Source: Veillonellaceae bacterium (GTDB lineage Bacteria > Bacillota > Negativicutes > Veillonellales > Veillonellaceae). Taken from it: 22,411 nt of DNA. Numbering within the stretch: the first letter of the stretch is position 1; each line of letters opens with the position of its first letter. The stretch covers positions 1-22,411 of the forward strand of contig CAAFQR010000073.1 in the NCBI GenBank assembly GCA_900765165.1. The letters run 5' to 3'. The position numbers and the translations under genes are program-made. The notes under the pieces are model-generated. The model was not told where the DNA came from and searched no databases. It saw only the letters and a list, made by a program, of their open reading frames with translations. Shown here in pieces: positions 6,001-14,536 of the stretch.

Positions 6001-7350
6001 ATGGCTTTTGAAAGCTTAACCGATAAACTGCAAGAAGCCTTTAAGTCCTTGAAGGGTAAGGGCAAGATTAGCGAAGATGATGTCAATCAGGCCCTGCGCC
6101 AGGTGCGAACGGCGTTGTTGGAAGCGGACGTTAATTTCAAAGTCGTTAAAGACTTTGTAGCGCGCATTAAAGAAAAAGCATTAGGCGAGGAAGTATTCGG
6201 GTCCTTGAATCCGGTACAGACCGTTGTTAAAATCGTTAACGACGAACTCACCGAATTGCTGGGTGGTACGCAGAGTCGTATCATGATTGCGCCGAAGCCG
6301 CCGACAATTATAATGCTCGTAGGCCTTCAAGGTGCCGGTAAGACAACGACGGCCGGTAAGCTGGCTGTTTACCTTCGCAAGCAAGGCAAGCATCCGATGC
6401 TGGTCGCAGCGGACGTATATCGCCCGGCTGCTATTAAGCAGTTACAGGTTGTAGGCGCTCAAATTGATGTGCCCGTCTTCGCCAAAGAAGAACCGGGTGC
6501 CAATCCGGTAGCTATCGCCAAAGAGGCAGTAGCTGCCAGCACAAGTATGCTTAAAGACGTAGTCATCATCGATACGGCGGGCCGCTTGGCCATCGACGAA
6601 GAGTTGATGAATGAACTCGTTTCCATAAAATCGGAAGTACATCCGCACGAAATCCTGTTGGTTGTGGATTCCATGATTGGTCAGGATGCGGTTACGACGG
6701 CGCAGACCTTCAACGAAAAGCTTGGTCTTGACGGCATTGTCCTCACTAAGCTCGACGGCGACGCCCGTGGTGGTGCGGCTTTATCTATTAAAGCCGTTAC
6801 GGGTACACCGATTAAGTTCACCGGTACCAGCGAAAAGATGGATGGCTTAGAACCGTTCTATCCGGACCGCATGGCATCGCGCATTTTGGACTTAGGTGAT
6901 TTTAAAACCTTAATCGAAAATGTACAAGGCATGATTGACGAAGAGGAAGCCAAGGAAATGGCCAAGAAGATGGCTAAGAATAATTTCACCTTGGATGACT
7001 TCTTAAGTCAGATGCAGCAGGTTCGTAAATTGGGCCCGTTGCAGAATGTACTGGGCATGTTGCCTGGTATGGGTAAAATAAAAGACCAGCTGAAAGACGT
7101 CGATATGAACGGTAAGGAAGTACGACGGATTGAAGCGATTATTACATCGATGACGAAGGCGGAACGCGCGAACCATTCGCTCTTAAATGGCTCGCGCCGC
7201 AAGCGCATTGCCACTGGTTCGGGCACGCGGGTGCAGGACGTAAATCGCCTGCTCAAGCAGTTCGAAGAAGCGCGCAAGATGATGAAAAAGATGCAATCCA
7301 TGCGTAAAGGAAAACGCGGTCTATTGCCGAAGTTACCCTTTATGGGTTGA
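6001..7350 (+). CDS. ffh: signal recognition particle protein Ffh (SRP54)
   Basis: 449 residues, the usual bacterial length. Ffh binds 4.5S/SRP RNA and signal sequences emerging from ribosomes, and delivers nascent membrane proteins to FtsY. Domain order is complete: N-terminal four-helix N domain (residues 1-90), GTPase G domain with P-loop GLQGAGKTTTAGKLA (108 onward, Lys114), DTAGR (191-195) and TKLDGDARGG (from 249), and the methionine-rich M domain from about 300, with MLPGMG and the RNA-binding helix-turn-helix region. Second gene of the ylxM operon. The SRP RNA gene is not seen in the window. Confidence 0.97.
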   Translation: MAFESLTDKLQEAFKSLKGKGKISEDDVNQALRQVRTALLEADVNFKVVKDFVARIKEKALGEEVFGSLNPVQTVVKIVNDELTELLGGTQSRIMIAPKPPTIIMLVGLQGAGKTTTAGKLAVYLRKQGKHPMLVAADVYRPAAIKQLQVVGAQIDVPVFAKEEPGANPVAIAKEAVAASTSMLKDVVIIDTAGRLAIDEELMNELVSIKSEVHPHEILLVVDSMIGQDAVTTAQTFNEKLGLDGIVLTKLDGDARGGAALSIKAVTGTPIKFTGTSEKMDGLEPFYPDRMASRILDLGDFKTLIENVQGMIDEEEAKEMAKKMAKNNFTLDDFLSQMQQVRKLGPLQNVLGMLPGMGKIKDQLKDVDMNGKEVRRIEAIITSMTKAERANHSLLNGSRRKRIATGSGTRVQDVNRLLKQFEEARKMMKKMQSMRKGKRGLLPKLPFMG

Positions 7351-7383
7351 TCATAGAAATTCTGTGAAGGAGGTGATTTTTGA

Positions 7384-7647
7384 ATGTTAAAAATTCGTTT
7401 GACTCGTTTAGGTGCTAAAAAAGCTCCGTTCTATCGTATTGTTGTGGCTGACTCCCGCGCTCCGCGTGAAGGTCGCCCGGTAGATACCATCGGCCAGTAC
7501 GATGCAACCACTACGCCGGCTATCGTTAATATCGACGAAGAAAAAGCGTTAACTTGGTTGGGTAAAGGTGCACAGCCGACCGACACTGTTCGCTCCCTTT
7601 TCAAACAGCACGGTGTTATGCAGAAATTTGCTGACGCTAAAAAGTAA
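7384..7647 (+). CDS. rpsP: 30S ribosomal protein S16
   Basis: 87 residues, full length, beginning MLKIRLTRLGAKKAPFYRIV, the invariant S16 N-terminus, with ADSRAPREGRPVDTIG following. S16 binds 16S rRNA early in small-subunit assembly. The ribosome binding site AAGGAGGTGA (7367-7376) is a near-perfect complement to the 16S 3' end, fitting a highly expressed gene. It follows ffh by 33 bp in the conserved Firmicutes order. Confidence 0.97.
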   Translation: MLKIRLTRLGAKKAPFYRIVVADSRAPREGRPVDTIGQYDATTTPAIVNIDEEKALTWLGKGAQPTDTVRSLFKQHGVMQKFADAKK

Positions 7648-7665
7648 TGGATAGAGAGGCATACT

Positions 7666-7896
7666 ATGATTAGAGAATTAATTTTATTAATTGCGAAGTC
7701 ATTGGTTAAGCAGCCTGACGCCGTTTCTGTCACCATGACCGTCAAAGGTAACTTGGAAGTCTATGAAATCCGAGTGGCTCCAGAAGATATGGGCAAGGTA
7801 ATCGGAAAGCAAGGCAGAATTGCCAAAGCGATTCGGTCCGTTGTCAAAGCGGCAGCTATCAAAGAAAATAAGAAGATATCCGTAGATATTGTCTGA
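7666..7896 (+). CDS. khpA: KH-domain RNA-binding protein KhpA
   Basis: 76 residues forming a single KH domain; the RNA-binding GxxG loop is the GKQG of DMGKVIGKQGRIAKAI. KhpA (formerly YlqC) partners with KhpB/Jag in Gram-positive bacteria and affects cell envelope growth and RNA metabolism. The gene sits between rpsP and ylqD exactly as in Bacillus subtilis. Confidence 0.92.
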   Translation: MIRELILLIAKSLVKQPDAVSVTMTVKGNLEVYEIRVAPEDMGKVIGKQGRIAKAIRSVVKAAAIKENKKISVDIV

Positions 7897-7910
7897 AGGG
7901 TGTGTAGAAC

Positions 7911-8318
7911 ATGGATCAAATGACAGTACGTGTTCCGGTAACCATTAAAGCTAAGGTTACGGAAAGTCTGAAAGCAAAGCTTATTGCCGATCTTCAGCAG
8001 CGTCAAGACATGGTAGAACAAGATTTGCAGCAAATCGAATTCCAGGCTAAACGCTTATTGAGCGAACAGGCTAAAATCGATGCGCAAGGTCTTATCCAGC
8101 TACGTCAGCAGATTGAAGAAGAAAAACAAAAACGCATGAACTTTAAGGCGGAAGTAGCAGCCAAATTGAAGGATGCGGAAAAATTGGAAATCGGTTCCGA
8201 AATCGCTCAGGGCACCATGGAACAGACCATTACCGTTAAGGTAGGGGACGATCTTGATGCATTGATGGGTTCGGAAATCTTGTTGGAAGACGGCAAGATC
8301 ATCGCATTCCGTCAGTAA
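7911..8318 (+). CDS. ylqD: YlqD family protein
   Basis: 135 residues with an N-terminal segment rich in Val/Thr/Ile, a central coiled-coil-prone Gln/Glu/Lys stretch (about residues 25-90), and a C-terminal beta-rich end with VKVGDDLDALMGSEILLEDG. This matches the YlqD family, found between khpA and rimM in Firmicutes, as here. No biochemical function is established. The position suggests a link to ribosome assembly or RNA handling (inference only). Confidence 0.8.
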   Translation: MDQMTVRVPVTIKAKVTESLKAKLIADLQQRQDMVEQDLQQIEFQAKRLLSEQAKIDAQGLIQLRQQIEEEKQKRMNFKAEVAAKLKDAEKLEIGSEIAQGTMEQTITVKVGDDLDALMGSEILLEDGKIIAFRQ

Positions 8319-8319
8319 T

Positions 8320-8817
8320 ATGGACGCTAACGAACTGATTACCGTCGGTAGTATCGTTGCCCCGCACGGTGTGCGGGGTGATCTTCGTATTCTGCCGCAG
8401 ACGGATTTTCCGGATCGCTTCTTAACGATGGATGTCTGCTACATTAACGGGAAAGAATACCACGTTACATCCGCGCGTTTTCACAAACAGTTTATATTGG
8501 CTACATTCCAGGAAGTTGCTGACCGCAACGCTGCCGAGTTATTGGTAAAACAAGAAATCAAGGTACGCCGCGACGATTTAGTAGACTTGCCGGAAGGCCG
8601 TTATTATATTTTTGACATCATCGGCCTTGCCGTGGAAGATACGAAAGGAAATCCGCTTGGTACGGTGTCCGACGTATTGCAGCCCGGTGCCAATGATGTG
8701 TACGTAGTAACCAAAGACGGGGAACCGGATTTGCTGTTGCCTGCGTTAAAAGATGTAGTCTTGCAGATCGATTTAGATGCCAAGAAAATGGTGGTCGATC
8801 CGCCGGAATGGATCTAA
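8320..8817 (+). CDS. rimM: ribosome maturation factor RimM
   Basis: 165 residues. The N-terminal RimM domain starts with ITVGSIVAPHGVRGDLRI, the family signature; the C-terminal PRC-barrel domain spans about residues 90-165 (YYIFDIIGLAV, GANDVYVV, LLLPALKDVV). RimM assists 30S head assembly by binding S19 and 16S rRNA. The ATG is one base after the ylqD stop with no clear ribosome binding site, suggesting translational coupling. A terminator follows the gene. Confidence 0.95.
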   Translation: MDANELITVGSIVAPHGVRGDLRILPQTDFPDRFLTMDVCYINGKEYHVTSARFHKQFILATFQEVADRNAAELLVKQEIKVRRDDLVDLPEGRYYIFDIIGLAVEDTKGNPLGTVSDVLQPGANDVYVVTKDGEPDLLLPALKDVVLQIDLDAKKMVVDPPEWI

Positions 8818-8819
8818 CA

Positions 8820-8863
8820 GAGGTTGCCTCGGTCGTCGAAGACGGTGGGGCAGCCTATTTTTA
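8820..8863 (+). terminator. hairpin terminator between rimM and trmD
   Basis: AGGTTGCC (8821-8828) pairs with GGCAGCCT (8849-8856) with one G-U; inside, CGTC and GACG pair around a GAA loop, with imperfect pairing between. ATTTTTA (8857-8863) follows. It ends the ylxM-rimM transcript, at least partly. Confidence 0.6.
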
Positions 8864-8865
8864 TA

Positions 8866-8874
8866 TGCTATAAT
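8866..8874 (+). promoter_or_regulatory. extended -10 promoter of trmD
   Basis: TGCTATAAT (TG 8866-8867, TATAAT 8869-8874) with no recognisable -35. A start near 8881 would place the GGGAGTGA ribosome binding site at the very 5' end of an approximately 11-nt leader. Confidence 0.5.
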
Positions 8875-8891
8875 GGTACAGGGAGTGACCC

Positions 8892-9644
8892 ATGAGAATC
8901 GACTTTGTATCTTTGTTCCCCGAATTTCTCTCGGTGTTTTTTGAACATTCTATGATAAAACGGGCCATTGCGTCGGAACGTCTCACCATGACGGTGACCA
9001 ATCCCCGTGACTTTGCTCACAATAAACACAATCAGGTGGACGACACGCCGTACGGTGGCGGTGGTGGCATGCTCATGATGGCGCCGCCTATTTTTGAAGC
9101 CGTTGAAACGGTGCTGGCAGATAAGAAGCCTGAGGAAACGACGCGGGTTATCTTCATGGGCCCCGCCGGTCAGCCCTTTACGCAGGAAAAGGCGAAGGAG
9201 CTTGCCGGTTATGACCGTTTGGTCTTGCTCTGTGGCCACTATGAAGGTGTGGATTACCGCGTAGAAGAGCACTTGGTAGATGAAACCATCTCCATTGGCG
9301 ACTATGTACTTACCGGTGGCGAATTACCGGCTATGGTGGTGGCTGATGCGGTAGCGCGCATGATCCCCGGTGTTTTAGGGGCTGCTGCCGGCGCGGCGGA
9401 GGATTCATTTTACCGGCCCATTCTGGAAGGACCGCAGTATACGAAGCCCCAAGAGTTTCGTGGCTGGGAAGTGCCGGAAATTTTGCGCAGTGGTCATCAC
9501 AAGAATATTAGCGATTGGAAGCTACAGCAAGGTCTGTTGCGCACCAAAAAGCTGCGTCCTGATTTGCTGGACCGCCCTTTGACGAAGGATGAAGAAAAAG
9601 CTATTAAGGTGTTGCGTGACAGCGGCTTGTGGCCGAAAGACTAA
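8892..9644 (+). CDS. trmD: tRNA (guanine-N1)-methyltransferase TrmD
   Basis: 250 residues, normal length. TrmD methylates G37 next to the anticodon of tRNAs with a G36, using S-adenosylmethionine, and prevents +1 frameshifting. The deep SPOUT knot is visible in LLCGHYEGVDYRVEEHLV, ISIGDYVLTGGELPAMV and the following VVADAVARMIPGVLG. The N-terminus MRIDFVSLFPEFL is typical. It follows rimM in the conserved order but is separated by its own terminator and promoter; rplS, usually next, is not here. Confidence 0.97.
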   Translation: MRIDFVSLFPEFLSVFFEHSMIKRAIASERLTMTVTNPRDFAHNKHNQVDDTPYGGGGGMLMMAPPIFEAVETVLADKKPEETTRVIFMGPAGQPFTQEKAKELAGYDRLVLLCGHYEGVDYRVEEHLVDETISIGDYVLTGGELPAMVVADAVARMIPGVLGAAAGAAEDSFYRPILEGPQYTKPQEFRGWEVPEILRSGHHKNISDWKLQQGLLRTKKLRPDLLDRPLTKDEEKAIKVLRDSGLWPKD

Positions 9645-9662
9645 GAGTATGTGATGCTACAG

Positions 9663-9705
9663 GCTTTTAGTACTGAGGTACTATAAGCGCCGCGGCACAT
9701 ATAAT
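9663..9705 (+). promoter_or_regulatory. hairpin and possible -10 box between trmD and ruvC
   Basis: GCTTTTAGTAC (9663-9673) pairs with GTACTATAAGC (9678-9688) with one mismatch and a TGAG loop. No T-run follows, so it is not a standard intrinsic terminator. TATAAT at 9700-9705 could be the -10 box for ruvC, but there is no convincing -35. Confidence 0.35.
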
Positions 9706-9722
9706 AGATAAAGGAGTTACGT

Positions 9723-10223
9723 ATGCGAATTATTGGAATCGACCCGGGTACTGCAATTTGCGGTTACGGCATTATCGACGTGAATGGCAGTCGCTTAACG
9801 CCGGTGGCTTACGGGGCCATCACGACGTCGCCGAAGGATAGCGATGCAGCGCGGCTGGAAATTCTGTTCAATGACCTCAGCGATATTTTAGAGGAATACA
9901 AGCCGGACAAATTTGGCGTCGAAGAGTTATTTTTTAATCGCAACGTAACGACAGCGATTACTGTTGGTCAGGCGCGCGGTGTTATTTTGCTGGCGGCGCA
10001 GCAGCAGCGCATTCCTATTTATGAATACACACCGCTTCAGGTTAAGCAAGCCGTTGTAGGCTACGGCAAGGCTACCAAGGAGCAGGTTATCTATATGACC
10101 ATGAATATTTTGGGCATTCGGCAGAAGATTAAGCCTGATGATACGGCGGATGCGCTGGCTATTGCCATTTGCACGGCGCACAGCTCTCACGGCGAACGAT
10201 TGCGCAAACGAATTCAGGTGTAA
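9723..10223 (+). CDS. ruvC: Holliday junction endonuclease RuvC
   Basis: 166 residues. RuvC cuts four-way DNA junctions as a dimer, working with RuvAB. The four catalytic acidic residues are in place: Asp7 in GIDPGT, Glu67 in GVEELFFNRN, and Asp140 and Asp143 in DDTADALAIA. AAGGAG (9711-9716) precedes the ATG by six bases. First gene of the ruvC-ruvA-ruvB cluster. Confidence 0.97.
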   Translation: MRIIGIDPGTAICGYGIIDVNGSRLTPVAYGAITTSPKDSDAARLEILFNDLSDILEEYKPDKFGVEELFFNRNVTTAITVGQARGVILLAAQQQRIPIYEYTPLQVKQAVVGYGKATKEQVIYMTMNILGIRQKIKPDDTADALAIAICTAHSSHGERLRKRIQV

Positions 10224-10280
10224 TACAGGCCCGCGGCTTTTTAGGCTTCGAGCCCATCAATGTTTGTAGGAGGTTGACCT

Positions 10281-10883
10281 ATGATCGGATATGTACGAGG
10301 CACGGTAACAGGAATTTTTGCCGGCTCTTGTTTTGTGGATGTGCATGGCGTCGGTTACCGCGTGTACGTGCCCAATGGGACGCGCGACATGCTGGTAGAA
10401 GGCGAAGAAGTGCAGCTGTACACGTATATGAACGTGCGCGAAGACGCTATTCAGCTCTATGGCTTCGCGTCGCAAACGGAATATGATTTGTTTATTTTGC
10501 TTATTTCCGTATCCGGCATTGGTCCGAAAGTGGGCCTCGGTATTTTGTCGGGCATGTCGGCCGACGGTATTCGTCAGGCCATTTTGAATGGTGAAATAAC
10601 GACGCTCACTAAGCTCCCGGGCATTGGCAAAAAGTCTGCCGAACGTTTAGTCTTAGAGCTTAAGGATAAGATTGCCGGCTTTGTAATGGTAGGCACGAAG
10701 AGTACGGCGAAACCGGTTCAAGCCGTACCGGCTGGTCCTGCCGGCGAGGTAGCCGATGCGTTGATTGGTCTTGGGTATCGGACGGAGGAATTTGCCGATG
10801 TATTGGCCAGTCTCGACGACGGCACGCGCGATGTGCCGAAGCTGTTACGTGCCGTATTAGCTGAGCTAGGGAAAGGTAGGTAA
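10281..10883 (+). CDS. ruvA: Holliday junction branch migration subunit RuvA
   Basis: 200 residues: N-terminal OB-fold (MIGYVRGTVTGIF), central pair of helix-hairpin-helix motifs (ISVSGIGPKVGLGIL and LTKLPGIGKKSAERL) that bind DNA at the junction, a flexible linker at about residues 135-155, and a C-terminal domain III (ADALIGLGY) that contacts RuvB. All parts are present. AGGAGG precedes the ATG. It ends two bases before ruvB starts. Confidence 0.97.
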   Translation: MIGYVRGTVTGIFAGSCFVDVHGVGYRVYVPNGTRDMLVEGEEVQLYTYMNVREDAIQLYGFASQTEYDLFILLISVSGIGPKVGLGILSGMSADGIRQAILNGEITTLTKLPGIGKKSAERLVLELKDKIAGFVMVGTKSTAKPVQAVPAGPAGEVADALIGLGYRTEEFADVLASLDDGTRDVPKLLRAVLAELGKGR

Positions 10884-10885
10884 GC

Positions 10886-11899
10886 ATGGACGAGGAAGTA
10901 CGCTTAGTAAATAGTGATGAGCGCGACGAGGATACGTGGCAGTACAGTCTTCGTCCCCGCTACTTCAAAGAATATATTGGTCAGAAGGCGGCGAAGGAAA
11001 ATTTATCCATTTTCATCCAAGCTGCTAAGCAGCGCCAGGAAGCCTTAGACCACGTGCTATTATATGGTCCGCCAGGCCTTGGTAAAACGACGCTGGCCGG
11101 CATTATTGCCAACGAGTTAGGTGTTAATTTCCGCATTACGTCCGGTCCGGCCATCGAGCGCGCTGGTGATTTGGCAGCGCTGTTGACGAACTTAGACGAC
11201 CGCGATGTACTCTTCATCGACGAAATTCACCGTTTGTCTCGCAGTGTGGAAGAAGTATTGTACTCCGCTATGGAAGATTATGCGCTGGATATTATCATCG
11301 GGAAAGGGCCGAGCGCTCGTTCCGTGCGTATTGATTTGCCGAAGTTTACCTTGGTAGGCGCTACGACGAAGGCCGGCGCCTTGGCCGGTCCGTTACGTGA
11401 CCGCTTTGGCGTTATTAGTCGTCTTGAATATTACAAGCAATCGGAGCTGGAGTTTATCGTAACGCGTGCGGCCGATATTTTAGCCATTCCTGTCGAAGCC
11501 GATGGGGCAACGGAAATTGCGCGCCGCTCTCGTGGTACCCCGCGTATTGCGAACCGTCTTTTGAAGCGTGTTCGTGACGTGGCCCAGGTCGTAGGCGATG
11601 GCATCATTACTCGTGAAATTGCGGACGAAGCGTTGCGCCGCCTCGATGTGGATTCCTTAGGTCTTGATCGCATCGACCGTCGCGTGTTGCGCGCTATTAT
11701 TGAAAAATTTGATGGTGGTCCTGTTGGCATTGATACTATTGCCGCTTCCGTCAGTGAAGAACGGGAAACCATCGAAGATGTTTACGAACCGTATTTGATG
11801 CAGCTCGGCTTATTGGCCCGCACCAATCGCGGCCGCATTGTAACGAAAGCGGCGTATGAACATTTAGGCCTGACGCCGCCACAGAAGGAGGGCCTATGA
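10886..11899 (+). CDS. ruvB: Holliday junction branch migration ATPase RuvB
   Basis: 337 residues, full length. This hexameric AAA+ motor drives branch migration with RuvA. Walker A GPPGLGKTT (61-69), Walker B LFIDEIH, the sensor segment GATTKAGALAGPLRDRFG, and the C-terminal winged helix (GGPVGIDTIAASVSEE) are visible. Its stop overlaps the start of the next gene (ATGA at 11896-11899), a sign of translational coupling. Confidence 0.98.
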   Translation: MDEEVRLVNSDERDEDTWQYSLRPRYFKEYIGQKAAKENLSIFIQAAKQRQEALDHVLLYGPPGLGKTTLAGIIANELGVNFRITSGPAIERAGDLAALLTNLDDRDVLFIDEIHRLSRSVEEVLYSAMEDYALDIIIGKGPSARSVRIDLPKFTLVGATTKAGALAGPLRDRFGVISRLEYYKQSELEFIVTRAADILAIPVEADGATEIARRSRGTPRIANRLLKRVRDVAQVVGDGIITREIADEALRRLDVDSLGLDRIDRRVLRAIIEKFDGGPVGIDTIAASVSEERETIEDVYEPYLMQLGLLARTNRGRIVTKAAYEHLGLTPPQKEGL

Positions 11900-13311
11900 G
11901 TCAGAAGAAGAGAACATGGCTTTGGGCGGCTGTAGCGGTTAGCTTGCTCGGATGGTTACCGGTAACTGTGGCATCCCATGTTTCCGCTGCACCGATTGTA
12001 GTTACTAAGGAAGGTAGCACCACAAAGGCGGAAACGGAATTGATTCGCGGCAAGGAAACAACGACGACGGCCCAAGCCGTTCGTCCGGATACGGCGAAGA
12101 AGTATGATAAGATTGGGGCTGTGCCGATTCCGTATAAGGAACAGAAGGAATACGGTCCGCCTATTCGCGTGCTCTTAGGCACGCGCACCACGCCATGGAC
12201 TGCGAGTGGCACCGGTATTGTGTCTTTGTATGACGCCAATAACAATCCGTGGCAGCGCGGTGTAACCGGTACGGATCCGGTGTTGGCAGCGCGCAACGGG
12301 TTTATCACCATTAACAATAAGCCTGTAGGCTCTACGGTTTACGTCCGCACCTGGGTTGGTAAAGAACCAGCCGGCGTTACCGTTGGTAGTCACACGTACC
12401 GCGGCGCCATTAAGGTCGTTGCCAATGGCAATTCGATGTTACTCATCAATGAAGTGCCGTTAGAGCAGTATTTATATGGCGTTGTGCCGCAAGAAGCAGT
12501 GCCGTCTTGGCCGGCAGCAGCGTTAAAAGCCCAGGCCGTAGCGGCTCGTTCTTATGCGCTGTACACGATGGCGCAGAATAAAGGCAAGGCTTACGACATT
12601 CGTCCTAGCACGTACAATCAGGTGTATCTTGGTCAAGGTGGCGAATATGCGTCCACTAACGTCGCTGTTGATGACACGCGGGGCCAAGTATTGACCTACA
12701 ATAATGCGCCCATTGAAGCGTTATTTCACAGTGATGGCGGCGGCTATACGGAAGATTCCGTCAACGTGTGGGGCAGTAATGTGCCGTATTTGCGCGGCGT
12801 GAAGGATTATTCGCATAATGCAGATACGTCGGCGTGGACGGTGGCGTTAACGCGTCAGTCTATGGAGCAGAAGCTGCGTGCAGCCGGTAAAGATGTGGGC
12901 ACGTTGAAGCAGATTCAGCTTAGTACCTTGCGTCAGCGCCCCATGAATACGCCGGACCGCGGCGTGTCGGGTCGCATTAAGCAAGCCGTATTGGTTGGGT
13001 CTGCTCGTAGCCTCGTAGTAACCGGTGAACAGTTACAGGCTATTTTCGGGCTCAAATCAACACTGTTTGATTTTTATGTAAATGTAACGCCGCCTACATC
13101 GGCGGATCAGTTTAAAAATCCGAAAGCGTATCATACGTTTAGGTCCGCCAATGACCGCGTGTATATTCGCGGCTATGGTTGGGGTCATGGCTTAGGGCTG
13201 TCCCAGTGGGGCGCCGCCGCTATGGCTGAATCCGGTCCCCATAGTGACAATTATTACCAAACCATATTGCTTCACTATTACCCGGGAACGAAGCTGCAGC
13301 AGCTGTACTAA
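11896..13311 (+). CDS. SpoIID/LytB domain protein, probable exported cell-wall enzyme
   Basis: 471 residues. An N-terminal basic and hydrophobic segment (residues 1-32, ending near SHVSAA) looks like a signal peptide. After a Thr/Lys-rich region and a beta-rich domain (about 85-170) comes the SpoIID/LytB domain: PLEQYLYGVVPQEAVPSW with candidate catalytic Glu200, LKAQAVAARSYAL, FHSDGGGYTED (277 onward) and the closing GYGWGHGLGLSQWGA. SpoIID in sporulating bacteria is a lytic transglycosylase that trims stem-less glycan strands during engulfment. Homologues occur in non-sporulating lineages too, so sporulation should not be inferred from this gene alone. GGAGG lies just before the ATG, and the start overlaps the ruvB stop. 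Confidence 0.88.
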   Translation: MSQKKRTWLWAAVAVSLLGWLPVTVASHVSAAPIVVTKEGSTTKAETELIRGKETTTTAQAVRPDTAKKYDKIGAVPIPYKEQKEYGPPIRVLLGTRTTPWTASGTGIVSLYDANNNPWQRGVTGTDPVLAARNGFITINNKPVGSTVYVRTWVGKEPAGVTVGSHTYRGAIKVVANGNSMLLINEVPLEQYLYGVVPQEAVPSWPAAALKAQAVAARSYALYTMAQNKGKAYDIRPSTYNQVYLGQGGEYASTNVAVDDTRGQVLTYNNAPIEALFHSDGGGYTEDSVNVWGSNVPYLRGVKDYSHNADTSAWTVALTRQSMEQKLRAAGKDVGTLKQIQLSTLRQRPMNTPDRGVSGRIKQAVLVGSARSLVVTGEQLQAIFGLKSTLFDFYVNVTPPTSADQFKNPKAYHTFRSANDRVYIRGYGWGHGLGLSQWGAAAMAESGPHSDNYYQTILLHYYPGTKLQQLY

Positions 13312-13381
13312 GAAGCGGCTTGACGCTTGCAGTTTAGTAGGCTTGTTGTAGCAGATGAAATAAAAGGAGTTAGATTAGACC

Positions 13382-14407
13382 ATGAAGGTTACGGATTTTG
13401 ATTATGAATTGCCGGAAGAGCTTATTGCCCAGCATCCGGTGGAACCGCGTGATACGTCGCGCCTCATGTTGCTTGATAAGGTGACCGGTGAAGTGAGTCA
13501 TCGCGCCCATTTTTATGATATTGTGGACGAAGTGTCGGATGGTGATGTGCTCGTATTTAACGATACGAAGGTTATCCCCGCACGTCTTTATGGACAGCGC
13601 GAAGGCAGTGGCGGGAAGGTTGAAGTATTGTTACTTACGCCGTGCGGCGAAAATCGCTGGGAATGCTTGGTAAAACCGGGCAAGAAATGCCCAATTGGCC
13701 AGGTTATCGTGTTTGATGAACGCCTTAAGGGAACCGTTATCGACAAGACGTCCTTTGGCGGTCGTATTGTGGAATTCAGTTGCGATGGTGTGTTTGATGA
13801 TATTATTCAAGAAATTGGCGAAATGCCGTTGCCGCCGTATATTCATGAAAAGCTAGAGGACAAGGACCGCTACCAGACGGTCTATGCCGATAAGAAGGGG
13901 TCTGCAGCCGCACCGACGGCGGGCCTTCATTTCACACCGGAGCTTTTGGAAAAATTACGTGCCAAAGGGGTAACCTTGGCGTTCTTGACCTTGCACGTTG
14001 GCCTCGGTACGTTCCGTCCTGTGTCCGCGGAAGACATTGAAGACCACGAAATGCACAGCGAATACTATGTGGTCACCGAAGAAACGGCGAACACCATCAA
14101 TAAAGCGCGCCGCGATGGAAAGCGGATCATTGCGGTTGGGACTACGTCGGTTCGTACGCTGGAATCGGCTACCGGCGACGATGGCGTGTTAAAAGCAGGT
14201 CACGGCTGGACGAATATCTTCATCTATCCGGGGTATACGTACAAAATGGTGGATGCGCTCATTACGAATTTCCATTTGCCCCAGTCCACGCTGTTAATGC
14301 TTATTAGCGCCTTGGCAGGCCGCGAACATTGTCTTGCTGCGTACAAAGAAGCGGTGAAGGAAAAATATCGGTTCTTTAGCTTCGGCGACGCTATGTTTAT
14401 TCGCTAA
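13382..14407 (+). CDS. queA: S-adenosylmethionine:tRNA ribosyltransferase-isomerase QueA
   Basis: 341 residues. QueA transfers and rearranges the ribosyl part of S-adenosylmethionine onto 7-aminomethyl-7-deazaguanine in tRNA, giving epoxyqueuosine. The N-terminus DFDYELPEELIAQHPVEPRD and the motif GSAAAPTAGLHFT are family signatures, with VGLGTFRPV and TNFHLPQSTLLML downstream. AAAAGGAG precedes the ATG. It is followed by tgt, its pathway partner, which has its own promoter. Confidence 0.97.
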   Translation: MKVTDFDYELPEELIAQHPVEPRDTSRLMLLDKVTGEVSHRAHFYDIVDEVSDGDVLVFNDTKVIPARLYGQREGSGGKVEVLLLTPCGENRWECLVKPGKKCPIGQVIVFDERLKGTVIDKTSFGGRIVEFSCDGVFDDIIQEIGEMPLPPYIHEKLEDKDRYQTVYADKKGSAAAPTAGLHFTPELLEKLRAKGVTLAFLTLHVGLGTFRPVSAEDIEDHEMHSEYYVVTEETANTINKARRDGKRIIAVGTTSVRTLESATGDDGVLKAGHGWTNIFIYPGYTYKMVDALITNFHLPQSTLLMLISALAGREHCLAAYKEAVKEKYRFFSFGDAMFIR

Positions 14408-14489
14408 ATTTTCTGTTGAATTTTACAAAACGATGACAGTAGTTTTGTCATAAGAAAACAGGCTAACTCTAGGTACAGCTAGAAATTTA

Positions 14490-14498
14490 TGATATAAT
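14490..14498 (+). promoter_or_regulatory. extended -10 promoter of tgt
   Basis: TGATATAAT (TG 14490-14491, TATAAT 14493-14498) lies 30-40 bp before the tgt ribosome binding site; no good -35 is seen. Upstream, ACAAAAC and GTTTTGT pair around a 10-nt loop (within about 14424-14450) without a clean T-run, so a terminator after queA is uncertain. Confidence 0.5.
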
Positions 14499-14536
14499 GT
14501 GTAGTTGATAGGTTTCATAGATAAGGAGGCACTTTT

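Noticed and set aside
10169..10486. 105-codon plus-strand frame across the ruvC end and ruvA start
   Set aside because: It overlaps conserved ruvC and ruvA coding sequence in another frame and shows no family similarity.
11896..13311. Evidence that the organism sporulates
   Set aside because: SpoIID/LytB proteins occur in non-sporulating bacteria and no other sporulation gene is in the window.
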